DNA of 64,000 nucleotides from Pedobacter chitinilyticus (lineage in GTDB: Bacteria > Bacteroidota > Bacteroidia > Sphingobacteriales > Sphingobacteriaceae). Made by a program: the position numbers and the translations under genes. The DNA is taken from contig NZ_QMHN01000002.1 of the NCBI RefSeq assembly GCF_003313385.1, forward strand, positions 444,603 through 508,602. Reading direction: 5' to 3'. Below are positions 38,000-48,096 of the stretch, one piece after another (position 1 is the first letter of the stretch; each line of letters begins with the position of its first letter). The notes under the pieces were generated by a model that ran no database searches, had not been told where the DNA came from, and saw nothing but the letters and a program-made list of their open reading frames with translations.

Positions 38000-39208
38000 A
38001 TGTACTTCTTCAAAAAATACAGCCTGCTTTACTGGTCAGTTTTGCTGATCAATATTGGCGCTATCACCAGCGTGAAGGCACAGCTGTACAGTTTTGATTT
38101 TTATGACGGCACTTTCAATTTTAGTGTAGATACTTTGTTGCAGCGTAATTTTTCGGGCCAGCTTTCTGCCAACCATATCAAACAGTATTATCAACAATTG
38201 GAAAGTGCGCATAGCGATGATTTAATTGCAGCACTGCAAAACTACCGTAAGCAACACCAGCTTAATGATTGGCTGTATTACCAACTGATTAGAAAAACTG
38301 CCGAGCAGTTAAGTCCCAAAGCCAAAAACTATCATAGTTATACTTTATATAAATGGTACCTGATGGTGAAATCTGGTTACGATGCCAGAATTGCCATTGG
38401 CGACAACCAGATTATTTTTTATGTGAAGTGTGACGAGGATATTTCCGACATTCCCTATTTTATGGCAGATGGCAACAAATACATGTGCCTTAATTATCAC
38501 GATTACCAAAAACTCTTTAAAAAAGCTGATACTTATTTGCCAGTTAAAATTGAGGTGGCTGGCGCTAAAAATGATTTTAGCTATAAGGTGACCAAAATGC
38601 CAGAGTTTAAGCCAGAGGATTACCAGGACAAGCAAATTGCCTTTAACTACAAACACAAAGCCTACCACTTTAATGTAAAGGTGAACACCGAGGTGTCTCG
38701 TATTTTTGCCAATTATCCCGTGGTTGATTTTGAAACTTATTTCAACATTCCCTTGAGCAGGGAAACTTATCAATCGTTAATTCCAATTTTAAAGGAAAAT
38801 GTAAAGAAAATGTCGACCAAAAAAGGGATTGACTATTTGATGCAGTTTACCCGTAACGCTTTTTTATATGAGGACGATGAAGCTTTATTGGGCAAAGAAA
38901 AACGTTTTTCGCCTGAACAAACGCTTTTAAATGATCAGAGTGATTGCGATGATCGGGCTGCTTTATTTTTCTTTTTAGTCAAAGAGATTTATAACCTCCC
39001 GATGATTGCCCTGCTTTACCCTACGCATATTACCATGGCGGTGGCTTTTGACAAGCCTGTGGGAGAAGCGATTTATTATCGAGGCAAAGCCTACAGTGTG
39101 TGCGAACCTACTCCACAAAAGAAAAACTTAAAGCTTGGGGAACTATCTGCGGACCTGAAAAATCAGAAATATGAGGTGGTTTATGCTTACCAGCCTCACT
39201 CCCGCTAA
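38000..39208 (+). CDS. secreted transglutaminase-like protein
   Basis: A 402-residue protein with an N-terminal signal peptide (hydrophobic segment to about residue 27, cut near VKAQ). The C-terminal part resembles the transglutaminase/cysteine-protease fold: Cys316 in SDCDDRAALF, His343 in YPTHITMAV, and an acidic residue at Glu369 in VCEPT where Asp is commoner. The first 280 residues are not recognised. It could cleave or cross-link proteins or peptidoglycan in the periplasm; this is inference from the triad only. Confidence 0.62.
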   Translation: MYFFKKYSLLYWSVLLINIGAITSVKAQLYSFDFYDGTFNFSVDTLLQRNFSGQLSANHIKQYYQQLESAHSDDLIAALQNYRKQHQLNDWLYYQLIRKTAEQLSPKAKNYHSYTLYKWYLMVKSGYDARIAIGDNQIIFYVKCDEDISDIPYFMADGNKYMCLNYHDYQKLFKKADTYLPVKIEVAGAKNDFSYKVTKMPEFKPEDYQDKQIAFNYKHKAYHFNVKVNTEVSRIFANYPVVDFETYFNIPLSRETYQSLIPILKENVKKMSTKKGIDYLMQFTRNAFLYEDDEALLGKEKRFSPEQTLLNDQSDCDDRAALFFFLVKEIYNLPMIALLYPTHITMAVAFDKPVGEAIYYRGKAYSVCEPTPQKKNLKLGELSADLKNQKYEVVYAYQPHSR

Positions 39209-39554
39209 ACTCATGATATTGTTAGTATTAGCACCAACTAAAAAACCCTGCTCTTGTTTCTATGGTTGATATTGATGGATAACAAAGTTCAAAGATCTCT
39301 CCACTGAGGTCGAGATGACGGTATAGGAACGGATGAGCTTTTATGAAATCTTTCCTAATAGATGAATAATTCACTGTTACCGACGTATAACTACAAGTAA
39401 CCTACTACGAAGAATTTCTGTTTTACTACTACAACAAGTACTCAAAAAAGTTGTAAGAGGCGCAATTTATGCCTATCGTTAGAGTATCATACCCACGCAA
39501 AACAAAAAGCCCAAAGGAACTACCTCTAGGCTTTTTGCTGTTAAGGCTGTTATT
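39209..39554. other. 346-base spacer
   Basis: Between convergent genes. It holds a half GTCAT-type element at about 39290-39325 (GATCTCTCCACTGAGGTCGA followed by GATGACGG) and a terminator at 39503-39536; nothing else recognised. Confidence 0.6.
39503..39536 (-). terminator. terminator of the matrixin-like gene
   Basis: CAAAAAGCC and GGCTTTTTG form the stem with an inner AGG/CCT pairing; T-run on both strands, 19 bases after the stop. Confidence 0.75.
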
Positions 39555-40922
39555 TTATTGAACAATTATATTTTTGGTAGCTACAATTGGTGTTGTGTAT
39601 TTACTATGCGAAGTAGTACACTTTAATTCGTGGCTTCCTATATTAAAACTCCATTCGGGCAGCCTAGCCTGTCCCACAGAAGGTAAATATGGATGAGGTG
39701 TATTACTAGTCCAAGTGTAAGTAATACCAAAACAAAAATAACTCATATCATAATCTTGCCCCCAACCCCAACTACTGCTAATATTAGAAATACCAGAAAT
39801 ATATGGAGTTACTACGCTATTAGCATTTAAAGGGTATAAAGAGTTAATTATCGGTTCGTCTACTGCACTAGGAAAAGCACTTGTATAACCAGATAAATTA
39901 TTATTAGCCATAATTGAATTTGCAGTGTTACTATGTTTAAAACCTAAACTATGCCCAAGAGCATGGATCATAATATTTACCAATTGAGTGGATGAGCTAT
40001 AACCGTAATCCAAATTAACTAATATTAATCCCCCTGCTTTTCCATCTCCATTGGTATATTCCACTGCGTGTGATTGGCTATAAGATAGAACACCAAGATC
40101 AGAATCTACAATAATATCATGTGGAGGCGGCACATCTAGTGTACCATATTGTGAAACCAAGTGCAATTTGATATCGCTACTCGGGTTAGCATTCCACGCG
40201 GCTACTGCTGAGTACAAAGCATTATTCCAAGTTGAATTAGCAGGCTGTATTGCTGGCTTCACCCAAATATTGATATTGTGTTCTTTATTATTATTAACAG
40301 CATATATCGGATTACTTATATTTAATGAACTTTTTTTAATAAGTATATCGTTTTCTACAAGATAGTAGTCGTTTTTGAAACTCCGTATGCCATTTGTTGA
40401 AAAACCCATGGATTCTATTTTGGAAAGATCGCCTGGACTAACATAACTAGGAGCATTAATCTCATACTTTACCGTTGAATACCACGATACTTCTTTATTT
40501 TGTGCAGAAAGGAAAAATCTATACCTAATAACAATTCTACCTGAAAATCTATAAGCAGGTAAAATAGCAGGAAGCCAAACCGATTGAAAAATCGTGCCAT
40601 GAGAAGCAAATTCAGATTTACGCACATATTTAGTGGGAGAGATTTCAATAGTGGAAGGATGACTATCAAAATTGTTATCCTCTGGACTTTCAGTGTATAA
40701 AAGCGTTACATAACAATCCCCTGGTGAACTTGGATCACTATATTTCATTAATGTAAATCTAAATTCAAGATCGGTAGCCATTTGCGAATCGCTAACCATG
40801 AATTTATTGTCTGAACTAGCACCTTTTAGTTCAAATGATGACATAACCATATTTGCCTCAGCAGTTTTACCAAAAACCAAAAGCAAAGCAAGTATAAGTA
40901 TATTTTTCATTTTATTTTTCAT
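39555..40922 (-). CDS. matrixin-like metalloprotease homologue lacking the catalytic Glu
   Basis: A 455-residue exported protein (signal peptide to about residue 24). The zinc-site motif is H320-A-L-G-H324-S-L-G-F-K-H330, followed by NSIM as a Met-turn. All three zinc-ligand His are kept, but the general-base Glu of HExxH is Ala (codon GCT), so normal peptidase activity is doubtful. Regions before (1-200) and after (about 365-455, possibly an Ig-like segment) are not recognised. The gene overlaps the end of the small lipoprotein gene (TATGAAAAATAA), which suggests translational coupling; the in-frame ATG at 40910 is an alternative start. Confidence 0.7.
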   Translation of the reverse strand: MKNKMKNILILALLLVFGKTAEANMVMSSFELKGASSDNKFMVSDSQMATDLEFRFTLMKYSDPSSPGDCYVTLLYTESPEDNNFDSHPSTIEISPTKYVRKSEFASHGTIFQSVWLPAILPAYRFSGRIVIRYRFFLSAQNKEVSWYSTVKYEINAPSYVSPGDLSKIESMGFSTNGIRSFKNDYYLVENDILIKKSSLNISNPIYAVNNNKEHNINIWVKPAIQPANSTWNNALYSAVAAWNANPSSDIKLHLVSQYGTLDVPPPHDIIVDSDLGVLSYSQSHAVEYTNGDGKAGGLILVNLDYGYSSSTQLVNIMIHALGHSLGFKHSNTANSIMANNNLSGYTSAFPSAVDEPIINSLYPLNANSVVTPYISGISNISSSWGWGQDYDMSYFCFGITYTWTSNTPHPYLPSVGQARLPEWSFNIGSHELKCTTSHSKYTTPIVATKNIIVQ

Positions 40923-41211
40923 ATACTAGTTTATACTCATTAGCTTCCCCATATAACTCCAGTACTTTTTTTAAACTGAGCGTCACTCTTTCCCCAACAA
41001 TAAATTCTTCCGCTTTTTCATTATAAATTACTTTATCTAACGGTACAGCGAGCATAATAGATAAAAAGCGTCTTTCCTTTTCGTAGTTTACCGATAATTT
41101 TTCGACTTTCTCTTCAACTTGATGTTGATCTTTCTTGCAACCTACAGCGGTTGCAACTCCCAAAACCGCAACCATTGCAATTTTGAGGAACGTTAAATTT
41201 TTATTTTTCAT
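40912..41211 (-). CDS. small lipoprotein coupled to the matrixin-like gene
   Basis: A 99-residue protein with a lipoprotein signal (VLGVATAVGC, then KKDQ). The mature part is charged and probably helical; no family is recognised. Its stop overlaps the start of the matrixin-like gene, so the two products may act together, for example as an anchor or inhibitor of the protease-like partner. That role is inference. Confidence 0.65.
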   Translation of the reverse strand: MKNKNLTFLKIAMVAVLGVATAVGCKKDQHQVEEKVEKLSVNYEKERRFLSIMLAVPLDKVIYNEKAEEFIVGERVTLSLKKVLELYGEANEYKLVYEK

Positions 41212-41343
41212 GATGACAAGTTAGCGGGACATCATCAACCAGAAGTTAAAGCCACATTAACATATTTCATTAAAACAGAAAAACATCAAAACCTATAGTT
41301 TTAAGTGTTAACCTAGGCTTAACATAAGTTATCTGCAAACAAA

Positions 41344-41371
41344 AAACCCCGAGGGATCACCTCGGGGGTTT
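41344..41371 (-). terminator. terminator of the receptor/lipoprotein operon
   Basis: AAACCCCGAGG-GATCA-CCTCGGGGGTTT, strong GC stem with a T-run on the minus strand, 27 bases after the stop. Confidence 0.9.
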
Positions 41372-41397
41372 CTAACACATATAATTTTGTGTGAAGA

Positions 41398-42756
41398 CTA
41401 ATAAACGTTAGTTTTAGGAGTCCAACTAGCCCAACCTGTAGTCCAATTAGTAGCACCAAATGCACCTTTAAAAGCTACTTTCTCAAAGAAAGCATCATTT
41501 TGATCTCCAGTGAAAGCGGCACCTGTTAAAGCAATAGAGCCCGTAGCCGGCAAGAAGTTAGGACTTGTTAAGCTGAAAGCATTTGTTAGTCCAGCCCCTG
41601 CTGATGAAGTTAATTTTACAGTTCCATCAGTAGTTGCTTTAGTTTCGATTGCAGTTGCAGAAGCACCAGCAACAGTAACGTCACTACCTAATTTGAAAGG
41701 AGCAGCTAAAGCATAAAGGATATTGTTTTTGAATTGAGAAGTACCATCGATAAATGCGTTGTAAGTACCGTTAGATTCTAAAGATAAACCGCCATCTGGA
41801 TGTCCTAACAAGATTGAGTTGTTAAGAATGAAAGCTGTATTTCTCCTAAATCTATTTGCGAAATTATGGTTAGCAGCAGTATTAGCAGCACCATTAGGAC
41901 CTAAAATTGTGAAATTTGAAAGGTTTGGTCTAGTTCTAGGCAAAGCATCAGAACCACTAGCATTGTTGTCGCACTCAATACCGTTACCAGCATCGCCACC
42001 ATCAACAAACTCAGGATCTCTCAATGATACAGCAAATTGAATTTTACCTTTATAACCATTATCAAAATCAAAATCATCATCAGCAGTAGCGTAAGCGATT
42101 AGGTATTTTGCATTTACAGTACCACCGAAGAACTCGAAAGCATCATCGTTACCGTAAGCTACCATGATGTGTTCAAGAGTAGTTCCTGAACCAACACCGC
42201 CTAAAGTTAATCCATTAATTTCTGAATTAGGTTCTGCAGCGATACCAGCGAACTCAATTCTTATATATTTTAAGCTACCTGAGTTATCGTTATCAACAGT
42301 ACCACCATATTGTCTACCAACTCCACCTTCAATAGTTGGATTGTTTGCATTTACAGTAGCTCTGCCTAAAAGGATAATTCCACCCCAATCACCAGGTGTT
42401 CTTTCGCCTACTGGCCTACCAGAAGTAAATACAATTGGAGCTTGAGCAGTACCTTCCGCCATAATCTTAGAACCTCTCTCCATGATTAAAGCACCTTTAT
42501 TAGTAGTACTTGATTTAACAATAGTTCCAGGTTCAATAGTTAACGAAGACCCTTCTTCGAAATAAGTGTAACCTGTTAGTGTAATTGTACCTTTTCTTAC
42601 CACTACATGTTGATCCTTTTTAAAGGTACCAGTTAAGTTTCCACCATTAGTAATCTCAATAGTACCTGTTGTTCCATCGCCATTATTGTTCTTTTTACAA
42701 GCGGTAAAAGCAACTGCAGTCATCAATACTGCCACAATAGAGTGTTTTAATTTCAT
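41398..42756 (-). CDS. surface lipoprotein paired with the TonB-dependent receptor
   Basis: A 452-residue protein with a lipoprotein signal (AVAFTAC, then KKNNNGDG). The mature part is rich in Gly, Asn, Thr and short beta strands (LTIEPGTIV, APIVFTSGRP, DWGGIILLGRA), consistent with a beta-helix surface protein, and ends in NWTTGWASWTPKTNVY. Proteins of this kind commonly lie beside a TonB-dependent receptor in Bacteroidota and are sometimes misnamed transporters. It lies 89 bases after the receptor gene and ends at a strong terminator. It probably captures the receptor's ligand at the cell surface. Confidence 0.7.
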   Translation of the reverse strand: MKLKHSIVAVLMTAVAFTACKKNNNGDGTTGTIEITNGGNLTGTFKKDQHVVVRKGTITLTGYTYFEEGSSLTIEPGTIVKSSTTNKGALIMERGSKIMAEGTAQAPIVFTSGRPVGERTPGDWGGIILLGRATVNANNPTIEGGVGRQYGGTVDNDNSGSLKYIRIEFAGIAAEPNSEINGLTLGGVGSGTTLEHIMVAYGNDDAFEFFGGTVNAKYLIAYATADDDFDFDNGYKGKIQFAVSLRDPEFVDGGDAGNGIECDNNASGSDALPRTRPNLSNFTILGPNGAANTAANHNFANRFRRNTAFILNNSILLGHPDGGLSLESNGTYNAFIDGTSQFKNNILYALAAPFKLGSDVTVAGASATAIETKATTDGTVKLTSSAGAGLTNAFSLTSPNFLPATGSIALTGAAFTGDQNDAFFEKVAFKGAFGATNWTTGWASWTPKTNVY

Positions 42757-42845
42757 GTTTTTATTTTTTTGTAAAGTTATTTCGTGTATGTTACGTATAG
42801 ATTATCAACACGTTAAGATTTCCTTAACGATTGACCACATTAATT

Positions 42846-45653
42846 CTATTTTGTTAAAGAAAAATTATAATTGAAACCCAATGTAAAGTTTGTACCGAAA
42901 CGGGTTGAAGTGTATTGCTTATCGATATTTGGGCTATAGACGTTTTTATCATCCATGTTCAAATAGAATATACTTTTTTGGTTTAATACATCACCAATGT
43001 TAAGTTTTAATTCAGCTCTATTCTTTATTAACTTCTTGCTAATTTGGAAATCAATTACGTTTCTAGAGTTTTCCCAAATATTTGGAATCAATGAGTTTCC
43101 AACAAATGCAATACGCTCGCCAATCCGATTGTACAATGCGGTTATTGAAACACCGCTCTTCTCATTTGCATATTGTAATCCGGCGTTGATTAAATATGGA
43201 GACTGCCCTTGTAAAGGTCTCGAATTTAACCCTAATGAGTTAAGCTCTACTTTTGATTTAATATAACTTGCATTTGCAAATGCAGTCAAATCTTTAAAGA
43301 ATAGACCATCAATAACATCCAATCTCTTTCTAAAATCCAGTTCTACACCATAAGAAGATGCCTTTCCGACATTTGTGAAATTGATTTGTCTTCTTTCTGG
43401 AGTTCCACCTTCATCTAATGCCTGCTCTATTGCATTATTAAAGTCTTTATAGAAAACTGAAAAAGTTAAGGCTTCTCCAGCTTTAGGATAAATCTCATAT
43501 CTCAAATCTGCATTATTAATCGTACCTCTTTCTAACGAAGGATTACCTAATGTAGAAGTCTGCGCTACGAAATCATAGAATGCAAATGGAGCAAGCTCTC
43601 TCAGCTCTGGTCTAGATACGGTTCTTGAAACCGATGCTCGGAAATTACTCTTACTTGTAATAGCGTAGGTATAATTTACAGATGGTAAGATATCAGTAAA
43701 AGTTTGATCAAAACTTCTAGCAGTACCGCTTAGGTCTGTGTAATCAATATTTTGATAGTAGTTTTCAATCCTTGCTCCCCAAACCAATCTAGATTTTTCT
43801 CCTAGCTTATTGTCCAACATCAAATAACCAGAGTTCAACAAAGTTTGCGCTTGATAAGAATCCGTGTTACTTGTAAAGTCACTTAAGATAAAACCTCCTG
43901 TAGAGTTAATATTTTCCTGAGCAAAAATTGATCCTTTTGGCAAACTTAACAAATAATCGTCCATGCTTGCAGAACCAGAAGAGTTAAACAAGTAGTTAAA
44001 AATTCTAGCGTCAAAGTCTCTAGTTTTGTACATACTTAGCAAACCTGCCTTGAAAGTACTTTTCTTCGAAAGAAAGTTAAAAGGAAGCGAATAATTTAAT
44101 TGGCCTGAAAAATTGTCCTCTTTTAAAGAAGAATAGAATCTTCTACTGTTTCTATCGACTACGTTATATGTATCAGAGTTAGCCCCACCTATTTGACGAT
44201 AGTAGATAGATCTTAAATCTGGCTGAGTTCTATTGATCAATGAGTAACTTACATTCCAATTAAGCTTTTGATCAGCTTTACCGAACTGATGATCACCCTC
44301 TAATTGCGTATTGTAAATAGTCTTTTTAGTTAAATCTGAGTTATTGAAACGCAAGTTAGCGTCAATATTAGTATTGAAACCCGTCCTATCTGTATAAGTC
44401 TCGTCAAATACGCTATTAAATAGATTTTTAAAGCTCAATTTACTCCTACCCTTTTTATAAGTAATATTAGCTAATACACCTACGCTAGTATTAAATACAT
44501 ATTGAGAGTCGTCATAATCGTAATAAACGTCTCTAAAACCATTTTGATAGTCATTACGTTGAACAGGGTTAATATTTTGTCCGTTTCTATAAGAAAGAGA
44601 AACAACACTTCCTAAAGAACCTCCATTTTTAAAATCTATACGTTTACCATAACTAATTTGATGGTTTTGAGAAGGTAAAGCGGTATACGTTTTCTCCGCA
44701 TATGGATTAGAAAGCTGTTTAGATAATTGTGCTTTTTGAGATGCATTTAACGGATTATATTCCTGGAAAGAACCTGGAAAAGTAGATGGAAGATTTCTGC
44801 TACCATCTGTAAAACTAAGATAATCGTATTTACCTCTAATGTTGCCTAAGAAATCTTTAAACGTGGATTGTGTATTATAACCAAAACTTGTTGTAAAGTT
44901 TAAGAAATCTTGATCTGGAACATCTTTAGTAATTACTTGAACAATACCACCTGCGAAATCACCTGGTAAATCTGGTGAAGCAGTTTTATGAATAATTAGA
45001 TTATCAATTAAGTTTGCAGGAATGATATCAAAAGAAAAAGCTTTCTTATCTGGCTCTGTAGATGGCAACAATGAATTATTCAACATAGATGTGTTATAAC
45101 GGTCTGCTAAACCTCTAATAACAACAAATTTATTGTTTTGGATACTTGCACCGCTTACACGCTTTAGAACTTCAGAAGTATTTCTATCAGGAGATCTTTT
45201 AATTAGCTCCGCTGAGATACCACTCGAAATTCTAGCACTGTTCTTTTGCTGAAGAAGTAGAGAGTTTACCGATTCTTGCTTATAATTACCAGTAATAACT
45301 ACCTGATTAAGAGTTTGAGAAGAAGATTCTTCTAGGGTTAAATTTAATGTAGTAACCGTACCACTTTTCACCTCTACATCTGCTATCTTCTTTGTTGCAT
45401 AGCTAATATAAGATACTTCTATTTGATATTTACCAGAAGCCAGGCCTCCCAGTACATATTTTCCCTCCACATCAGTGCCTACTCCTTTATTAGTGCCTGC
45501 AATTTTTACAGAAACACCGATCAGCGTTTCTCCCGTTTTAGCGTCCGTTACAGTTCCTGAAATTTTCCCTGTTCCCTGAGCGAAAACAAGCACACTAGCT
45601 AACGCAAACATGATGGTTAGTAGTGCTTTCTTTAGAGTTAATTGTGATTTCAA
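42846..45653 (-). CDS. TonB-dependent outer-membrane receptor
   Basis: A 935-residue protein. After a signal peptide (to about residue 25) comes a carboxypeptidase-regulatory-like beta domain (GKISGTVTDAKTGETLIGVSVKIAGT), then the plug (LKRVSGASIQNNKFVVIRGLADRYNTSMLNN) and the 22-strand barrel, ending in Phe-containing beta strand NFTLGFNYNFSLTK. It imports an unknown ligand using TonB energy. It lacks an adjacent SusD gene; its partner is the lipoprotein gene downstream. The start codon is TTG; a TAnnTTTG box lies at 45676-45683. Confidence 0.9.
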   Translation of the reverse strand: MKSQLTLKKALLTIMFALASVLVFAQGTGKISGTVTDAKTGETLIGVSVKIAGTNKGVGTDVEGKYVLGGLASGKYQIEVSYISYATKKIADVEVKSGTVTTLNLTLEESSSQTLNQVVITGNYKQESVNSLLLQQKNSARISSGISAELIKRSPDRNTSEVLKRVSGASIQNNKFVVIRGLADRYNTSMLNNSLLPSTEPDKKAFSFDIIPANLIDNLIIHKTASPDLPGDFAGGIVQVITKDVPDQDFLNFTTSFGYNTQSTFKDFLGNIRGKYDYLSFTDGSRNLPSTFPGSFQEYNPLNASQKAQLSKQLSNPYAEKTYTALPSQNHQISYGKRIDFKNGGSLGSVVSLSYRNGQNINPVQRNDYQNGFRDVYYDYDDSQYVFNTSVGVLANITYKKGRSKLSFKNLFNSVFDETYTDRTGFNTNIDANLRFNNSDLTKKTIYNTQLEGDHQFGKADQKLNWNVSYSLINRTQPDLRSIYYRQIGGANSDTYNVVDRNSRRFYSSLKEDNFSGQLNYSLPFNFLSKKSTFKAGLLSMYKTRDFDARIFNYLFNSSGSASMDDYLLSLPKGSIFAQENINSTGGFILSDFTSNTDSYQAQTLLNSGYLMLDNKLGEKSRLVWGARIENYYQNIDYTDLSGTARSFDQTFTDILPSVNYTYAITSKSNFRASVSRTVSRPELRELAPFAFYDFVAQTSTLGNPSLERGTINNADLRYEIYPKAGEALTFSVFYKDFNNAIEQALDEGGTPERRQINFTNVGKASSYGVELDFRKRLDVIDGLFFKDLTAFANASYIKSKVELNSLGLNSRPLQGQSPYLINAGLQYANEKSGVSITALYNRIGERIAFVGNSLIPNIWENSRNVIDFQISKKLIKNRAELKLNIGDVLNQKSIFYLNMDDKNVYSPNIDKQYTSTRFGTNFTLGFNYNFSLTK

Positions 45654-45675
45654 TTTGCCTTATTTTTAATTAGGG

Positions 45676-45683
45676 CAAAACTA
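45676..45683 (-). promoter_or_regulatory. -7 promoter box of the receptor gene
   Basis: TAGTTTTG on the minus strand fits TAnnTTTG, about 22 bases before the start. Upstream of it the motif CTAACAT occurs twice (GCTAACATGAAGCTAACAT), a possible operator. Confidence 0.45.
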
Positions 45684-45776
45684 TTACCACAATGTTAGCT
45701 TCATGTTAGCTTGAAATTACCATTTGTTTACCGCTAGGTTAACAAATTGTTAAAGCGCACCAGTAACGCTTTTGTA

Positions 45777-46292
45777 TTAATATTTTAAGCCGATTTTTTT
45801 GCAGATAAAGTGCAATAACCAAATTGGGCCAATTAACAAAAACTTAACATCTTCTAAAAATGAAGGTTTTTTCCCTTCTATTTTATGACCAATGAATTGT
45901 CCTATCCAAGCAATCACAAAAATGGCCAAAAAGATGATCCATGCCGCTGGGCCGTTATGGTATTTTTCCCACATCTCTATCTGCACAATGCCGTAGCTCA
46001 TGCCTGCAATAATCCAGATCATCATAAAGAACAAGGTAGGCGACAGTGTAAAATAATAGTACATGGCAAAGGCAATTAGAAACGATGCCCAATTAAAAAA
46101 GGTTTGATATTGCCCCAAAAAAGATAACTGCGGAAATGGAATTAACCAAACCAAGCCCAACAAACTAAACACAATTAAAGGCACGCAAATCCAATGGATG
46201 AGTTTATTAGTGCTATTTTGATGGCTTTCGGCATACTTATCAAATAAAATGTCTACTGGCTTTTTTGCTGGGGCTTGTGCAGTTTTATTCAT
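45777..46292 (-). CDS. DUF962 / Mpo1-like membrane protein
   Basis: A 171-residue protein with about four membrane spans and the DUF962 pattern (FDKYAESHQNSTNKLIHWICVPLI, then IGHKIEGKKPSFLEDVKFLLIGPIWLL). The yeast member Mpo1 is an iron-dependent dioxygenase acting on 2-hydroxy fatty acids; Bacteroidota make sphingolipids and hydroxy fatty acids, so a related role is plausible but unproven. Confidence 0.8.
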   Translation of the reverse strand: MNKTAQAPAKKPVDILFDKYAESHQNSTNKLIHWICVPLIVFSLLGLVWLIPFPQLSFLGQYQTFFNWASFLIAFAMYYYFTLSPTLFFMMIWIIAGMSYGIVQIEMWEKYHNGPAAWIIFLAIFVIAWIGQFIGHKIEGKKPSFLEDVKFLLIGPIWLLHFICKKIGLKY

Positions 46293-46334
46293 ATCTGGTG
46301 ATTTTGGAATTATAAAAATAAGAAAAAAAAGAAA

Positions 46335-46406
46335 CCGTCATTTCGAACGTATGTGAGAAATCTAACAATTTGCTAGATTTCTCCTCCTTCGTCGTCGAAA
46401 TGACGG
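46335..46406. repeat. GTCAT-type palindromic intergenic element
   Basis: ACCGTCATTTCGA pairs with TCGAAATGACGGT at the ends and AGAAATCTA with TAGATTTCT inside; about 72 bases. A half element of the same family follows at about 46432-46466. Confidence 0.8.
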
Positions 46407-46474
46407 TACTATTTAAGAGATTTACTTTGTAGCTGCTTCGCGGTCCTCGCTATGCTCTGAATGACAAAACTATC

Positions 46475-48037
46475 TTACTTCGCAAATGCTACCGAACGGG
46501 TTTCTCTAATTACCGTTACCTTAATTTGGCCTGGATAGGTCATTTCAGTTTGAATACGGTTAGAGATATCTGCTGCTAACAGTTCTGCTTGTTGATCGCT
46601 TACCCTTTCACTTTCTACCACTACACGTAGTTCTCTACCTGCTTGAATAGCAAAAGTTTTTTCTACCCCTGGATAAGACATCGCCAATTCTTCCAATTCT
46701 TTTAAACGTTTGATATAGCTTTCTACTACTTCACGACGGGCTCCTGGACGGGCTCCTGAAATAGAGTCACAAGCTTGGATAATTGGAGAAATCATTGAAG
46801 TCATCTCAATTTCGTCGTGGTGGGCACCAATAGCGTTACAAACTTCTGGATGCTCTTTATATTTTTCTGCTAATTGCATTCCCAAAATAGCGTGTGGCAA
46901 TTCTGGATTATCATCAGGCACTTTACCAATATCGTGTAAAAGTCCAGCACGTTTTGCCAACTTAGCGTTTAAGCCCAGTTCAGCCGCCATGGTTGCACAG
47001 AAATTGGCCACCTCACGTGAGTGCTGTAATAAATTTTGTCCGTACGACGAACGGTAACGCATACGGCCTACCATTCTAATCAATTCTGGGTGTAAACCGT
47101 GGATGCCCAAATCAATTACGGTACGCTCACCGATTTCGATGATTTCGTCTTCAATTTGTTTTTTGGTCTTAGCCACAATCTCTTCAATACGAGCAGGGTG
47201 AATGCGACCATCGGTAACCAAACGGTGCAAAGCTAAACGGGCAATCTCTCTTCTTACTGGATCAAAACCCGAAAGGATGATCGCTTCAGGAGTATCATCT
47301 ACAATGATCTCGATACCTGTTGCAGCTTCCAATGCACGGATGTTACGTCCTTCTCTACCAATTACACGACCTTTGATCTCGTCGTTATCAATATGGAAAA
47401 TAGATACTGAGTTTTCGATAGCAGCTTCAGCAGCGGTACGTTGAATGGTTTGTATCACTACTTTTTTAGCTTCTTTACTTGCGGTAAGTTTAGCTTCGTC
47501 AACAATATCCTTCACTTGCATTAAGGCTTGAGAACGCGCTTCCGACTTCATGTTTTCTACCAATTGGTTTTTAGCCTCTTCGGCACTTAAGCCTGCAATG
47601 GTTTCCAATTGTTGTACATGTTGGCTTTTAAGCACGTCTACTTCCTCCTGCTTTTTAATAGCCAGTGCCGTTTGCTTTTCGAAATTATCTTTTTGTTTAT
47701 CTAAATCTTGTTCTTTTTTGCCCAGATTTTCCATGCGTTGATTAAGCGATTGCTCTTTTTGCTTAATGGAATTTTCACGCTGTGCAACTTCGCTATTACG
47801 GCTTTGTACTTGTTGTTCGTGTTCGCTTTTTAGTTGTAGAAATTTCTCTTTCGCTTCTAATAACTTATTCTTTTTTAAAATCTCGGCATTGTTTTCGGCA
47901 TCTTTCAATATTTTCTTTGCCTTTGATTGAGCCGCTACTTCCTGCTGCTTTAAGAGGTTACGCAGCAGGTATCTGCCAATGACCACACCCACTATTAAGC
48001 TGGCCAATATGCATCCTACTATTCCTAATATTTCCAT
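46475..48037 (-). CDS. rny: ribonuclease Y
   Basis: A 520-residue membrane-anchored endoribonuclease that starts mRNA decay. It has an N-terminal membrane span ([16 protein letters not shown]), a long coiled coil (about 30-180), a KH RNA-binding domain ([20 protein letters not shown]) and an HD domain ([14 protein letters not shown], then HHDEIE). Length is normal. Its leader contains two stable hairpins (48059-48096 and about 48156-48176). Confidence 0.95.
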   Translation of the reverse strand: MEILGIVGCILASLIVGVVIGRYLLRNLLKQQEVAAQSKAKKILKDAENNAEILKKNKLLEAKEKFLQLKSEHEQQVQSRNSEVAQRENSIKQKEQSLNQRMENLGKKEQDLDKQKDNFEKQTALAIKKQEEVDVLKSQHVQQLETIAGLSAEEAKNQLVENMKSEARSQALMQVKDIVDEAKLTASKEAKKVVIQTIQRTAAEAAIENSVSIFHIDNDEIKGRVIGREGRNIRALEAATGIEIIVDDTPEAIILSGFDPVRREIARLALHRLVTDGRIHPARIEEIVAKTKKQIEDEIIEIGERTVIDLGIHGLHPELIRMVGRMRYRSSYGQNLLQHSREVANFCATMAAELGLNAKLAKRAGLLHDIGKVPDDNPELPHAILGMQLAEKYKEHPEVCNAIGAHHDEIEMTSMISPIIQACDSISGARPGARREVVESYIKRLKELEELAMSYPGVEKTFAIQAGRELRVVVESERVSDQQAELLAADISNRIQTEMTYPGQIKVTVIRETRSVAFAK

Positions 48038-48058
48038 TGTTATTTTGATGTTTTTAAT

Positions 48059-48096
48059 GGGGATGGAGCTATCGTAAACGATGGTTCCATTGTTCC
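48059..48096 (-). promoter_or_regulatory. hairpin in the rny leader
   Basis: On the minus strand GGGAACAATGGA and TCCATCCCC pair, with an inner ATCG-TTTA-CGAT stem. It ends about 22 bases before the rny ATG, so it could limit translation or be a self-cleavage site for RNase Y. Confidence 0.45.
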
